Shown: positions 35,756 to 45,793 of the stretch, one piece after another
Position numbering within the stretch: the first letter of the stretch is position 1
Layout of the letters: every line of letters begins with the position of its first letter
NCBI GenBank assembly: GCA_017470935.1
Contig: JAFUXG010000007.1
Coordinates: 1 to 64,000, forward strand
Origin: Lachnospiraceae bacterium
GTDB lineage: Bacteria; Bacillota; Clostridia; Lachnospirales; Lachnospiraceae
DNA: 64,000 bases
Reading direction: 5' to 3'
Translations under genes and position numbers: made by a program
The notes under the pieces: generated by a model
Seen by the model: the letters and a program-made list of their open reading frames with translations, nothing else
What the model was told of the DNA's origin: nothing
The model's database searches: none

Positions 35756-36796
35756 CTATGATATTATCATAGCCCGAAGTATTCCGGCACACTCATACTG
35801 CCGCTTTCCCGCACCCAGACCTGTCTTTTCAACAGTAAATGTTTTCGGCAGCTCATGTGAAGTACATATTGCTGCCACAGCTGCTGCTCCGGTAGGTGTT
35901 ACCAGTTCACCTGCAATATCCGTTATCTCCATAGGCACATGATTGTCAGACACGATATTGAGTACCGCCGGTACCGGCACCGGAAGAATTCCATGCTGAC
36001 ACCGCACCGTTCCCTTTCCCTCTGTCAAATGTGTCACCACACATTCCTTTATGTTAAGATTGTCAAGACACACTGCAATAGATACGATATCTACTATTGA
36101 ATCTACTGCACCAACCTCATGGAAATGCACCTCGTTAACAGGAACATTGTGAGCCTTTGACTCAGCATGCGCAAGTATATCAAATATGCACAGCGCAAGC
36201 TCTCTGGCACCATCCGTCATAGTTCCATTGTTGATTATCTCCGTGATTTCCTTCATGCCACGGTGCTCATGATGGTGGTGATGTTCGTGATCACCATGGT
36301 GGTGGTCATGATTGTGTCCGTCATGATGGTGTTCATGCCCGTCATGGTGATGTTCATGGTCGTGGTCATCATGGTGGTTATCATGGTCGTGGTCATGCTC
36401 GTCATGGTAATGTGCATGATCGTGTACGTCATGGTAGTGATCATGGTCTTGTCCGTCATGGTAATGTGCATGATCGTGCCCGTCATGATGGTGTTCATGC
36501 ACATGCTCGCCGTCGTGATGGTGGTGTTCTTCCACTGTATGCTCGCCATGCAAGTGTCCGTACAGATAATCCATATCATGGTCATGGTTATCCTGATTAT
36601 CTAATACCACATCAAAATCACAGGCATCAATTCCAGATTTCATAACTCTGCTGATATTAACATGATAACCGGTAAGGGGAAGGCTTCTAAGCACATCCAT
36701 CAGCACCTTCTCATCCGCTCCCAGATCAAGCAGTGCTGCCACTGTCATGTCTCCGCTAATTCCCGAGTAACATTCCAGATATAATTTTCTATCCAT
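35756..36796 (-). CDS. larC: LarC N-terminal (LarC1) protein with large His-rich insert
   Basis: LarC inserts nickel into the pincer cofactor of lactate racemase-type enzymes. The 346-residue protein starts LYLECYSGISGDMTVAALLD and has EVHFHEVGAVDSIVDIV and ELVTPTGAAAV, all LarC1 signatures. Between about residues 68 and 185 lies an insert made largely of His and Asp, a probable Ni store. The ORF ends where LarC1 ends, and the 130 bp to the next gene cannot hold LarC2, so the C-terminal domain is absent here. GAGAGG precedes the start. Confidence 0.88.
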   Translation of the reverse strand: MDRKLYLECYSGISGDMTVAALLDLGADEKVLMDVLRSLPLTGYHVNISRVMKSGIDACDFDVVLDNQDNHDHDMDYLYGHLHGEHTVEEHHHHDGEHVHEHHHDGHDHAHYHDGQDHDHYHDVHDHAHYHDEHDHDHDNHHDDHDHEHHHDGHEHHHDGHNHDHHHGDHEHHHHHEHRGMKEITEIINNGTMTDGARELALCIFDILAHAESKAHNVPVNEVHFHEVGAVDSIVDIVSIAVCLDNLNIKECVVTHLTEGKGTVRCQHGILPVPVPAVLNIVSDNHVPMEITDIAGELVTPTGAAAVAAICTSHELPKTFTVEKTGLGAGKRQYECAGILRAMIIS

Positions 36797-36922
36797 ATTA
36801 ATCAGCCTCTCTTTCCTGCCCTAATATACACACCACCATATTATCTTTCTATACTTGCAGCAGCCTGTAAGGTAATGTACAGCTCATATGTAAAAATGAT
36901 CTTTATTCCATTCCATCTTGTA

Positions 36923-37864
36923 CTACATATTATTTTCACCAAGTGCCATCCGATTCATCTGAGTTGCCAGATATCCTGCTCCATATCCGTTATCTATATT
37001 CACAACCGCTATCCCATTGGCACAGGAATTGATCATTGTCAGAAGTGCCGACAAGCCCTGAAAGCTTGCACCATATCCAACTGAAGTGGGTACAGCTATT
37101 ACCGGATTTTTCACAATTCCTCCAAGCACGCTGGGAAGGGCACCCTCCATTCCCGCCACTGCCACAACACAGTTTGCGTTTCTAAGTTCATCCGTTTTGG
37201 AAAGCAGCCTATGAATCCCGCTTACCCCTACATCATATATCCTATTCACTTTAGTACCAAAAAACTCTGCTGTCTGTGCCGCCTCCTCTGCCACAGGAAT
37301 ATCGGCAGTTCCGGCACTGCATACAGCCACATTTCCATAGTGTGGCTTATTCTGTTTCTCGATTTTAAGGATATGTGATAATTCATCATAAGAGATATCG
37401 GGAAATGTCTGCTTCAGCACCTCATACTGTTCCTTTGAAGCTCTTGTTCCAAGCACCTCACCCTCGCCGTCCAGAATATGCTGGTATATGCTTCTCAACT
37501 GTTCAACAGTCTTCCCACTGCAGAACACCACTTCAGCGAAACCGGTCCGTTGCTTGCGGTCACTGTCGAGCTTTGCATAACCCATCTCATTATAGCCCAT
37601 CTTAGCATCGCCCATGCATGCACTATTCGTTCCATAATTCCCTGTACTTACAGTATTAACCATACACTGATCTGTTTCGGAATTATTCAATTCTGCCAAA
37701 TCATCTTCTGTAAAGCCCTGCCGTCTGCCATTCATCATCTGTATAGTTTCATGCCCGGACACAGTATTATAATATTTCTGCTTCAACATTGCCTCTGCCT
37801 GAGATACAGACACCTCACCATTTTTAACCTCAGTTAATATTTCTTCTATTGTCATACTATTCAT
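36923..37864 (-). CDS. larB: LarB, pyridinium-3,5-biscarboxylate synthase (AIR-carboxylase fold)
   Basis: LarB carboxylates and hydrolyses NaAD in pincer-cofactor synthesis. The 313-residue protein has the N-terminal MTIEEILTEVKNGEVSVSQAE helix, FAEVVFCSGKTVEQL, and the AIR-carboxylase-like core VCSAGTADIPVAEEAA, YDVGVSGIHRLL, VAGMEGALPSVLGGI and PVIAVPTSVGYG. A low-complexity insert of about 65 residues (about 35-100) makes it longer than the roughly 250 usual for LarB. It is followed by larC on the same strand; larE and larA are not in the window. Confidence 0.92.
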   Translation of the reverse strand: MNSMTIEEILTEVKNGEVSVSQAEAMLKQKYYNTVSGHETIQMMNGRRQGFTEDDLAELNNSETDQCMVNTVSTGNYGTNSACMGDAKMGYNEMGYAKLDSDRKQRTGFAEVVFCSGKTVEQLRSIYQHILDGEGEVLGTRASKEQYEVLKQTFPDISYDELSHILKIEKQNKPHYGNVAVCSAGTADIPVAEEAAQTAEFFGTKVNRIYDVGVSGIHRLLSKTDELRNANCVVAVAGMEGALPSVLGGIVKNPVIAVPTSVGYGASFQGLSALLTMINSCANGIAVVNIDNGYGAGYLATQMNRMALGENNM

Positions 37865-37969
37865 ACAACCTTTTAATCAATCTTTTACAAAACACTACAT
37901 TAATCATGTGGCATATCCCTGTCAACCAAGATATGCCACATGATACATTCTATAATAATTATAATTTTC

Positions 37970-38536
37970 CTACATCAGCTTCTTTCCGGCATCCCATGCC
38001 TGACCTGCTTTATCTCCCAATGTGTAATACCCACTCTGGAAATTGTCAAATGCAAGGGCGTTAAGCCTTGCAGGATCCACCTTTCCATTCTCGTCAATAA
38101 CTGTTTCATCTGCTGCTACATTAACAATCTTACCAACTATGGCATGAAGGTTCTCTGTCTCAACAATCTCTGCCAACTCACACTCCATCACAAGAGGAAA
38201 TTCCTCAATGATCGGAGCATTTACCTTATCGCTCTTAACCGCAGTATATCCTGTACGCTCGAACTTATCCTCCATGTTGTTACCCGATGCAATTCCGAAG
38301 AAATCCGCCACATCCATATGTGCAGCATCTGCAATGCTTACGGTAAATGCTTTCACCTTGCGGATATTCTTTGTCGTCTTGTGTGCTTCACCAATGAATA
38401 ATGCGATCTTATCAGGAGCAGATATATTGCCCCACGCTGCATTCATAACATCTACCTTTCCATCCTCATCATAGGTTGCGATCATCAGTACCGGCATTGG
38501 ATATACTGCCTGTAAAACTCCAAGATCCTTTTTCAT
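37970..38536 (-). CDS. Flavin reductase-like (FMN-binding split-barrel) protein
   Basis: The 188-residue protein matches the flavin reductase family: YPMPVLMIATYDEDGKVDVMNAAWGNIS, ALFIGEAHKTTKNI, FTVSIADAAHMDVADFFG. It should bind FMN and reduce it or a substrate. The start at 38536 with AAAGGA is chosen over 38623. Monocistronic. Confidence 0.85.
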   Translation of the reverse strand: MKKDLGVLQAVYPMPVLMIATYDEDGKVDVMNAAWGNISAPDKIALFIGEAHKTTKNIRKVKAFTVSIADAAHMDVADFFGIASGNNMEDKFERTGYTAVKSDKVNAPIIEEFPLVMECELAEIVETENLHAIVGKIVNVAADETVIDENGKVDPARLNALAFDNFQSGYYTLGDKAGQAWDAGKKLM

Positions 38537-38577
38537 AACTTGTACCGTCCTTTCTATTAAAGTTTCGCTCGCGCTAT

Positions 38578-38605
38578 ACCGCCTTTTATGCCAGCATAAG
38601 GCGGT
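38578..38605. repeat. Imperfect palindrome upstream of the flavin reductase
   Basis: ACCGCCTT(TT)ATGC and GCATAAGGCGGT form a 12-bp stem with a 2-nt bulge, flanked on both sides by GCTCGC. No T-run follows. May be an operator or REP-like element. Confidence 0.55.
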
Positions 38606-38716
38606 GCACCGCTCGCTTTTCATTTTAACACAATTGGGTGGGTGGGTAAACCATTATATCCTGCAAAATACATTCACTTTCTATGGTCAACCACTCTTAG
38701 TTCACTATATTTCCCA

Positions 38717-41700
38717 TTACCTTGCATCATCTCTCCAAGACGGATTCGTTTCAGCACTGCTCTTAGTGGCCTTAGTAAGCTGATACACAACCTCACTAAA
38801 GTAACGGCTTGGCAGCTTATCAAGATCGATAGCCTTATTATCAGTCTTCATGTCATATCGGTAACCTCTGGCATCCATGTCATCAAGCTTATAGAAGCTG
38901 GCATCATATATGGTCACTTCATCATTCTCATCTCCAATATATGAACCGGAAAATCTAAGCTCAACACCCATATCTGCATCAGGATCTTTTCGATAAAACT
39001 CCTCATAAATACCTGCATCCATAGGCGTACCCTTACTCCACCCAAGGCCCACCAGCTTACCGGATAAAGAAAGTCCGTTAAGTATCATTCCACCAAAACG
39101 TTCCAGATGTTTCTTTCCCTTTTCTTCTTCATTCACCGCATATATGGGACGATTAAGCTGTTCGATGGACTGGGTGATCTCATAATCAGAAAGCTGTTCC
39201 TTCCACTTATCAATCTCATCCTTTGTCATTTCAATGGGATGCATAAGTCCCACCTTGCCACTTCCTGCAAGCTCATATTCCTCCTCATCCACTGTATTGA
39301 AGGTGCCGTCCTCCATATACCTGAAGGTCTGTATCAGTTTATCCTCCTCATAATAGCCCCAAATGAGACTAATTGCAAACTGATGCATGATGGGGTTCTT
39401 CACAAACAGCTTTTCAAAGCCTTCAACGGTCCATTTTCTATCTATGGAAAGCGCCAGTTCAAGCCTTAGTGCCTGATTCTTCACTGTAGCTTTCATCTGC
39501 TTTTTCAGTTCCTTATAATCCGCAAGTGCCTGTGCCGCCTTTTCCTGATCATCCGACTTAGCCACAGCGGGAAGGGCTTTTCTTACCTTACCTTTTTCAT
39601 CTGTCACTTCAATCTCTAGTGCAGGGGAGATGCGTACCGTAAATGACCTTGTACCATAGTCAAAATGCCTCTCCATATTCTCATCAAAACCAAGATCAGG
39701 CACAATACGATCAGCCAGCTCCTCCACCGTCAGATTAAGTTGCTCGGCTGCAAACTGTAGGGCTTCTCCGGCTGCCTTCTTTACCTGCTTGTATTTATAC
39801 TTCCTGGCAATACTGTCAACAGTAACTAATGCCATGGGGCTGTCATTTAATGAAAGAGCTTTAACCGCATCTGCAGCAATTGCCCCACGGGATGCACCTG
39901 CCCATTCATTGATCTGATGCTTAAGCTTGTCCACAATTGCATTTCCACCATGGATAGATGCAGCATAGAGCACCCATTTTTTCTTTGCCTCAGCTCCCGC
40001 TGCCAGCCATCTCTCAAACACCACATCCATATACATATTAAGCTCCTGCCGGTTCAACTTATTAGTAAGAATATGCACCTGATGGTTGACACCCGGTGTG
40101 TTCATTCCGGAGTATGCCAAAAGGATTGCCTGCATATACTCCTCGCTCGCAGGTTCTTTGTTATATGATATTCCTTCCACCTTCTCTTCTGATGTCATGT
40201 CTTCTATACTGCTCTCAGTTACATTAATATTCTCTCTAACATCAGTTTTGGTATCACAATCCATTGACGTTTCACTGGTTTTAAAATGCACCTCTGGCAT
40301 AGGATCCTTGTATAGCCACTCCAGCGTCCTTTTCTTACCACCCTTGTGACATTCTTTTATATAATCCTCCACCGTGAGAACATTTCCCGCTCCATCCTTG
40401 CCAAAACCACCTGTTCCTTCGGCGGAAGAATCTTCCAATGCGCCTGCTGCCACAAGACCTTTGCGGATAATATCGGCAACCTTTTTGCTTTTTTCCTTTT
40501 CCAGCGCCCCATTAAGCACATCCACATAGTCGGAGACATTCTCATACTTACTTATAATCATTGCCGCAACCTCTCTCTCCCCGGCTTTTTTGGAGGTGGT
40601 AAGGACCGAGGTCACTTCATCCGCAAGCTTTGGATGTGAAGATAAGACTCTTACAAGCTCCTCCTTCACCTGCTTAGATGAATCTCCCATATATGCCATC
40701 AGCTCATCCTTATACTGATATGGGTGCTGTCCCATAGCCCTTATCCCAAGCATCCTTCCGTCCACCGATGCCTCCATAAATGCGGCAGCTGCCGCATCAC
40801 GATTTTCCTTAAGCTCATCCCCAAACATCTTCATGATAGGGTCTAACATTTTATCCTTATTCCATTCACCGGAGAACAGTTCTGTTATAGTTCTCACCCG
40901 GTATCTTACATCAAGTCCTCCCTTTTTCATGTTATCACAAAAATGTACAAATGAATTGTTGTTGATGGAAGACCAATCTGAAGAGTATAGTCTGCGTATA
41001 TTATATGACTGACCGCAAAAACCTGCTATAAATCCTATAAATGTTACGCACCGAATATAGAAATCATCCTCACCGTATACATCCTTATAGGATATTACGG
41101 ACTGGACAGCAACTGTTCTTCTGAAACTTCCGGCAAAAGGATAGAGAGTATCAATGTTCTTATCTCCATTAAGATAGTCTTGTGACGCTATTACTGCAGT
41201 CTGGTCATCTGTAGTAATAATATCCTTAACAACCTTAGACTGAACATTAGATTGATTAATGTCAAGATTCACCTCAAAATTCTTCTTATAAAAAGCACTG
41301 GGAAGAGCACTCTTTAACGGACTTACCAGCTTTCTGTGAAGCTCCAAAGAAGCACTTTCTGCCACCTGCATATACCTCTCAGGATTTTTTTTGGCCATAA
41401 ATGCCAGCACATCATTAAACTCATGTTCTCCTGCCCATTCAATGAAGTCACCGTCATCCGGAGCAAAGTCATCATACCAGCGTATGATCTCTTCCTCCAT
41501 ATTGTTCTTACATTTGGTCTTCCACATAAGCTCAAGCGTCTGTCGGCAATTTTGACCGCTCATGCAAAGTTTCAAAAATCTGTATAGCACCTTAGATATT
41601 CTATAATTAGGTGTGGCACAACCCACAAGCATATCGGCAGTTTTTTTCTTAAGATATGTCTGCTTTGTTATGGCAACAATCTCATCCGGAAATTGCTTAA

Positions 41701-42412
41701 TGCTCCCGGAAGCCACATAATCCCTCATGAGTGCTATCTGCTCTTCCGTAAAACTTGCAGCGTATGCCGCATAAGAATTACGTGCTATCAGGTTCTGATA
41801 TCGTTCAAATTGTTCCTGATACCTCTTGGTCACCGAATTAAATAAACTATCAAAGATTTTCTTATGGGCGCCTTCATAGAACAAGGCAGTATATACGACA
41901 AGATCTGCATTACAATCATTCGGATTGGTATATTCAAGCGCCATCTTAAGATCATCATTATCCTTACATTGTTCACGTATCCTTCGGTATCCCTCACTGT
42001 GGAATGATCTCCACTCTATGTCACCGGCGCTTTGTGCCATAACGGCGATCTTCTGCGGCTTTGTGAGCATTTCCATAGCCTTGTCCCGCCAGCCCATGAC
42101 AGAATGTAATGTTCCCCCATATATCTCTATCAACACACCCATATATCTTTTCAAGAGGTCATATTCTTTACGCTTTTCCAAATGATCTATACATTTCTCA
42201 ATTTTCTTTTTCTGTTCATCTGCTGCAAGAATTGAACCGGCAGTACCATCATTAGCGCCAAGAACCTTTATCCTTTTTACGGAAAGCCTGCAATTATCCT
42301 CACTTCCCTTAAGATAGTTCTCTGCCATCTCCATCTGCTCCCCGGTCAATCCGCAGCCGCCTAAGCTTTCAATAAGTGTGTCCATGAATCTGTCATTTGC
42401 GTTTCTCATCAT
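38717..42412 (-). CDS. DUF4132-domain protein (E. coli YehI/MolR-like)
   Basis: The 1231-residue protein is the last gene of the yeh-like operon. Its long helical N-terminal part includes HEAT-like stretches (about 560-680). The C-terminal third carries DUF4132: RSFTVRISPALEIEVTDEKG, LELALSIDRKWTVEGFEKLF, GLMHPIEMTKDEIDKWKEQL. In E. coli the homologue (YehI, once called MolR) lies in the same gene set. No enzyme activity is established. The start could be either of two adjacent ATGs. Confidence 0.82.
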   Translation of the reverse strand: MMRNANDRFMDTLIESLGGCGLTGEQMEMAENYLKGSEDNCRLSVKRIKVLGANDGTAGSILAADEQKKKIEKCIDHLEKRKEYDLLKRYMGVLIEIYGGTLHSVMGWRDKAMEMLTKPQKIAVMAQSAGDIEWRSFHSEGYRRIREQCKDNDDLKMALEYTNPNDCNADLVVYTALFYEGAHKKIFDSLFNSVTKRYQEQFERYQNLIARNSYAAYAASFTEEQIALMRDYVASGSIKQFPDEIVAITKQTYLKKKTADMLVGCATPNYRISKVLYRFLKLCMSGQNCRQTLELMWKTKCKNNMEEEIIRWYDDFAPDDGDFIEWAGEHEFNDVLAFMAKKNPERYMQVAESASLELHRKLVSPLKSALPSAFYKKNFEVNLDINQSNVQSKVVKDIITTDDQTAVIASQDYLNGDKNIDTLYPFAGSFRRTVAVQSVISYKDVYGEDDFYIRCVTFIGFIAGFCGQSYNIRRLYSSDWSSINNNSFVHFCDNMKKGGLDVRYRVRTITELFSGEWNKDKMLDPIMKMFGDELKENRDAAAAAFMEASVDGRMLGIRAMGQHPYQYKDELMAYMGDSSKQVKEELVRVLSSHPKLADEVTSVLTTSKKAGEREVAAMIISKYENVSDYVDVLNGALEKEKSKKVADIIRKGLVAAGALEDSSAEGTGGFGKDGAGNVLTVEDYIKECHKGGKKRTLEWLYKDPMPEVHFKTSETSMDCDTKTDVRENINVTESSIEDMTSEEKVEGISYNKEPASEEYMQAILLAYSGMNTPGVNHQVHILTNKLNRQELNMYMDVVFERWLAAGAEAKKKWVLYAASIHGGNAIVDKLKHQINEWAGASRGAIAADAVKALSLNDSPMALVTVDSIARKYKYKQVKKAAGEALQFAAEQLNLTVEELADRIVPDLGFDENMERHFDYGTRSFTVRISPALEIEVTDEKGKVRKALPAVAKSDDQEKAAQALADYKELKKQMKATVKNQALRLELALSIDRKWTVEGFEKLFVKNPIMHQFAISLIWGYYEEDKLIQTFRYMEDGTFNTVDEEEYELAGSGKVGLMHPIEMTKDEIDKWKEQLSDYEITQSIEQLNRPIYAVNEEEKGKKHLERFGGMILNGLSLSGKLVGLGWSKGTPMDAGIYEEFYRKDPDADMGVELRFSGSYIGDENDEVTIYDASFYKLDDMDARGYRYDMKTDNKAIDLDKLPSRYFSEVVYQLTKATKSSAETNPSWRDDAR

Positions 42413-42433
42413 AATACCCCCTATTCCAGTTCC

Positions 42434-42486
42434 GTATCTTTGCTCCCGGCTCCCGGACAGTTAAGAACAATCCTTCGCAAAGATAC
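42434..42486. repeat. 10-bp inverted repeat in the intercistronic gap
   Basis: GTATCTTTGC (42434-42443) and GCAAAGATAC (42477-42486) are perfect inverted repeats 33 nt apart, flanked by CCAGTTCC on both sides. They lie just before the DUF4132 gene and may stabilise or process the operon mRNA. Confidence 0.6.
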
Positions 42487-42499
42487 TGTTTTCCAGTTC

Positions 42500-42817
42500 C
42501 TAACCGAATCTCTCTCTTGCCTCATCCATATCCGCTTGTCTTATTCCGGTCTCCAGATACTTATAGATAGTACATAATAATCTCACCGATTCCTCATCAT
42601 CCGTCTCTCCCAATGTATGCCGCCTGCCTTCAAGCTGTTGGTAAAGGAGCCCTAACTGTTTTGCCAGCCACTCCATTCCATACTGGGACATCACCGTTTC
42701 TTCTGACTTAAGCTGCCCCATTAAGGAATCAGAATGCACCATAAGTCCTGCCTGAAATATATCTGATAAAAGCTCTCTGCATTTAATTAGCTCTTCTCTT
42801 ATCTGTCTTTCTTTCAT
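42500..42817 (-). CDS. Small helical protein in the yeh-like operon, unknown
   Basis: A 105-residue, charged, helical protein (REELIKCRELLSDIFQAGL, WLAKQLGLLYQQLEGRR, MDEARERFG) with GGGAGA before the ATG. No family recognised. Its position between the SWIM and DUF4132 genes suggests a subunit of the same complex. Confidence 0.65.
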   Translation of the reverse strand: MKERQIREELIKCRELLSDIFQAGLMVHSDSLMGQLKSEETVMSQYGMEWLAKQLGLLYQQLEGRRHTLGETDDEESVRLLCTIYKYLETGIRQADMDEARERFG

Positions 42818-42912
42818 ATATAATCTCCCATAGGTATATATTTTTTACCTCTTATTACAATTACAGCTTTACTCTAATATATAATTAATTCATCCTTCGA
42901 ACAAGCTGTATA

Positions 42913-44676
42913 TCACAAGGTTTCAATGGGATACATTACACACTCTCCGTCTTCCACGTATATTATCCCCAGAAATACCGGCATCTTATCTTTACCCTTT
43001 TCAATATTTCTCTTTATGCTCTCAAGACTTTTTATAGCAGCTGCCTCTTCCTTTGAGTATGTAATCTGACTTTTAAGTGTCCTCCCCAAACTATCCTCAA
43101 GATAAAACACAAGTCGTTGTCCCACCTCATCATAATTCATATCAAAAATCCTTTTGGGTCTGATCAGAAACAACTTATCTGCCTCTGATATAGATTCCGA
43201 CCCATCTCCATATGTATCAGAAAACTTCCCATAAGCTCCTGATATACGCTCACAATAATCCTCCCACAGCTTTGCAAAATCATCATAGATATGATCAGAG
43301 ATAAGCTCCTCTGAAATATTGCTCTCCCCCATAAGGTCAGCCGTAGCTTTGGATGTAGATGAAAGACGATGCATCGAATTAGCCTTTCCTCCTCGAAGAA
43401 CTATGGTGGAACCAGCCAAATGATTCAAGGTACAGGGTAGTCCCCAAGGTGCCTCCGAATAATTACTGCGTCGCTTTTTTCTGTCATAGATAGTAGGCCT
43501 TGCAACAGTATATGTGTACCACTCTCCTGAATCCTCCAAAAAATATATGGTTTCACCCTCAAAACCTGCAACACTGACAAAATGCCTCATACCCATTCCC
43601 GATAAATGCAGCTCCTTCACATCTGTATATTCCGACCTGAAGCTCCCGGCAAGTGATGTAATATCTTCACCCTTTAAAAGTTTATCCTCTATTGCATCAG
43701 ATAAAAGATAAATCTCAGACACTACCCTCAAAATATTTGAGGCTTTCACCCTTGCTCTTCTTCCATTATAGCAAGCGGTAAGCTCTGACAATATACGCAT
43801 TTGGGTCTCCATATCCGCAAGCATCACATTGTGGCATCTGATGGCAAGCCTTTCTAATCCTAGCGGAAGCTCCGGTGACATTCTTGATGAACCGGTCATA
43901 ACAATGTCCGTCAATGTTTTTCTCACATCACGGATAACTTCTTTGATTCCGTCTGCATCCCATTCTTTAAGTCCGGCCTCCCTCTTATACTTAATAAGAT
44001 CTTCTATTTCAATTTCTTTCCTTGCAAGCTTCACCAATAGTATTGCTTTAACCTTGTGTCTGCATAATTTATCACTGTGACAGGAGCATACCGAATTCCT
44101 AATAGGGAAGGCAAGCTTCACAATAGTTCCGGCTGCCGCGTCCTTAACAGTTATTATATCTTCTCCCCATATATCGACCTTTTCGTCACCCTCAATCTCT
44201 TCAACTATTTTAACAAATTCCTTATTGCTGATATCTTTTTTCAACTCTTGCATTGAAGGTAAATGCTGAACGGCTTTTGCACTATCTGATCTTTCTATAT
44301 CCTTTCCATCGGTATTGCTTTGAGTTACTGCATCATTCAAAGCATCAGTCGAAGTCTCTTCCCTGGCACTGTTGTTTTTCAAGGTAATAATAGTCATCAC
44401 TATATGCTTGCATATCCCATGGGCAGGGCAGCTACAACGGCTATCCGAAAGGGGCATGGAAAGTGTTACTTCAATATCCATAAGCTTTCCCTTACATTCA
44501 TTCTCCGTCACCGAAAGCTCTACCCTTTCTTTTTCCAGATCCTTATATGACCGTTTCACTATTCCCTTATTTGAAATGCCTACAAGGTATTCATCATCCA
44601 CAGATGAAACAAAAGCTATTAGTTCACTCAACAAATCTTCCTCCGAATCAGTATCCATTAATAATACTGCCAACAT
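42913..44676 (-). CDS. Double SWIM zinc-finger protein (YehQ-like)
   Basis: The 587-residue protein carries two CxCx(n)CxH SWIM fingers: CSCPAHGICKH (about residue 83) and CSCHSDKLCRH (about 200). The rest is helical with no recognised catalytic domain. SWIM fingers bind nucleic acid or protein. The gene overlaps the VWA gene by 29 bp from ATG 44676 (GGGAGAG upstream); ATG 44658 is an alternative. Confidence 0.82.
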   Translation of the reverse strand: MLAVLLMDTDSEEDLLSELIAFVSSVDDEYLVGISNKGIVKRSYKDLEKERVELSVTENECKGKLMDIEVTLSMPLSDSRCSCPAHGICKHIVMTIITLKNNSAREETSTDALNDAVTQSNTDGKDIERSDSAKAVQHLPSMQELKKDISNKEFVKIVEEIEGDEKVDIWGEDIITVKDAAAGTIVKLAFPIRNSVCSCHSDKLCRHKVKAILLVKLARKEIEIEDLIKYKREAGLKEWDADGIKEVIRDVRKTLTDIVMTGSSRMSPELPLGLERLAIRCHNVMLADMETQMRILSELTACYNGRRARVKASNILRVVSEIYLLSDAIEDKLLKGEDITSLAGSFRSEYTDVKELHLSGMGMRHFVSVAGFEGETIYFLEDSGEWYTYTVARPTIYDRKKRRSNYSEAPWGLPCTLNHLAGSTIVLRGGKANSMHRLSSTSKATADLMGESNISEELISDHIYDDFAKLWEDYCERISGAYGKFSDTYGDGSESISEADKLFLIRPKRIFDMNYDEVGQRLVFYLEDSLGRTLKSQITYSKEEAAAIKSLESIKRNIEKGKDKMPVFLGIIYVEDGECVMYPIETL

Positions 44677-45793
44677 ATCCTGCCAACTCTCCCGGAGTCA
44701 TGGCACCTACATTTGCACCCATGGCTGCTATATCTGCAGCGGCTTTGCGGTTATAGTTTGGATTAGCTTCCTTATCAAGCGCAGTAAGGACCATGACCTT
44801 GACTCCTTCATCCAGCATAGCACGCACTGAAGCATATAATTCCTTGACGCTTCCACCCTCATACAGATCCGTAACAAGAACAAATATAGTTCTCTCAGGC
44901 TCTTTTACAAGTGCTTCACAATATCTTACCGCTTTCCCTATATCTGTACCGCCGCCCAGCTGAACACTCATAAGGGTTTCAACAGCATCCTCAACATAAT
45001 CTGATAAATCTACCACATTTGTATCGAATACCACCAATCTTGTATCAATATCCGGCAAAGCAGCAAAAATCCCCGCCATAACTGAGCTATGGATGATTGA
45101 ATCAAGCATTGATCCGCTTTCATCCACAGCAATTACAATATGCCACATAACATGCTTTTTTATCCTTGCATAAAAATATACCTTTTCCAGTACAAGACGC
45201 TGTTTCTCTTTATCATAGTGCTTAAGATTCCTCTCAATGGTCTTTTTTATATCAAGATTTCTTGCAGTAGGAAGTGCACTTTCCTGATTTCTGTCAATAA
45301 TGCCGCTTATACCTTGTCTGACATCATTCTCCAAAGACTTGATCAATTCATCCACGACTTTTTTAACTATACGCTTAGCACTTTCAAGTACCTTAGGAGA
45401 CATCATCCCCTTAAGCTGCAGGATCATTTTCAAAAGCTCATGATTTGGCTCTAACTTCTGCAAAACCGTCTCATCAGTCAGAAGTTCCGTCAGGCCATAC
45501 CTGTTAAGTGCCTGTTTCTCCATCACCTCGATAGTCTCCTTGGGAAACAGTTCGTGCACCTCATTGATCCATTCAGATATGGTAAGCTGTGACTCCCCAT
45601 TTCCACCCATACGATTCTCAGCGTCTCTTACGCCCTCATCATCTCCGTATTCACGGGAATATAGGAAATCCAGCACATCATCCATACTGCGGCACACCGT
45701 CTCATCACCCTCAAACTGAATCCGGCTGTCAGCATATCTTCCAAGCATAAGACGCCATTTATTAAGCTGTTCAATATCGTCATTTCTCATCAT
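44648..45793 (-). CDS. VWA-domain protein (YehP/CoxE-like)
   Basis: The 381-residue protein has a helical N-terminal half and a von Willebrand A domain from about residue 215. The metal-ion site is visible (VIAVDESGSMLDS, LGGGTDIGKAV, FVLVTDLYEGG), i.e. an intact DxSxS...T...D MIDAS. It is the usual partner of MoxR ATPases, forming a chelatase-like remodelling pair. It overlaps the DUF5682 gene by ATGA. Confidence 0.9.
   Translation of the reverse strand: MMRNDDIEQLNKWRLMLGRYADSRIQFEGDETVCRSMDDVLDFLYSREYGDDEGVRDAENRMGGNGESQLTISEWINEVHELFPKETIEVMEKQALNRYGLTELLTDETVLQKLEPNHELLKMILQLKGMMSPKVLESAKRIVKKVVDELIKSLENDVRQGISGIIDRNQESALPTARNLDIKKTIERNLKHYDKEKQRLVLEKVYFYARIKKHVMWHIVIAVDESGSMLDSIIHSSVMAGIFAALPDIDTRLVVFDTNVVDLSDYVEDAVETLMSVQLGGGTDIGKAVRYCEALVKEPERTIFVLVTDLYEGGSVKELYASVRAMLDEGVKVMVLTALDKEANPNYNRKAAADIAAMGANVGAMTPGELAGYVGSIINGY

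Noticed and set aside
36253-36604. Met/Val- and Thr/Ile-rich ORFs over the His-rich region
   Set aside because: Low-complexity shadows of the larC His codons on other frames.
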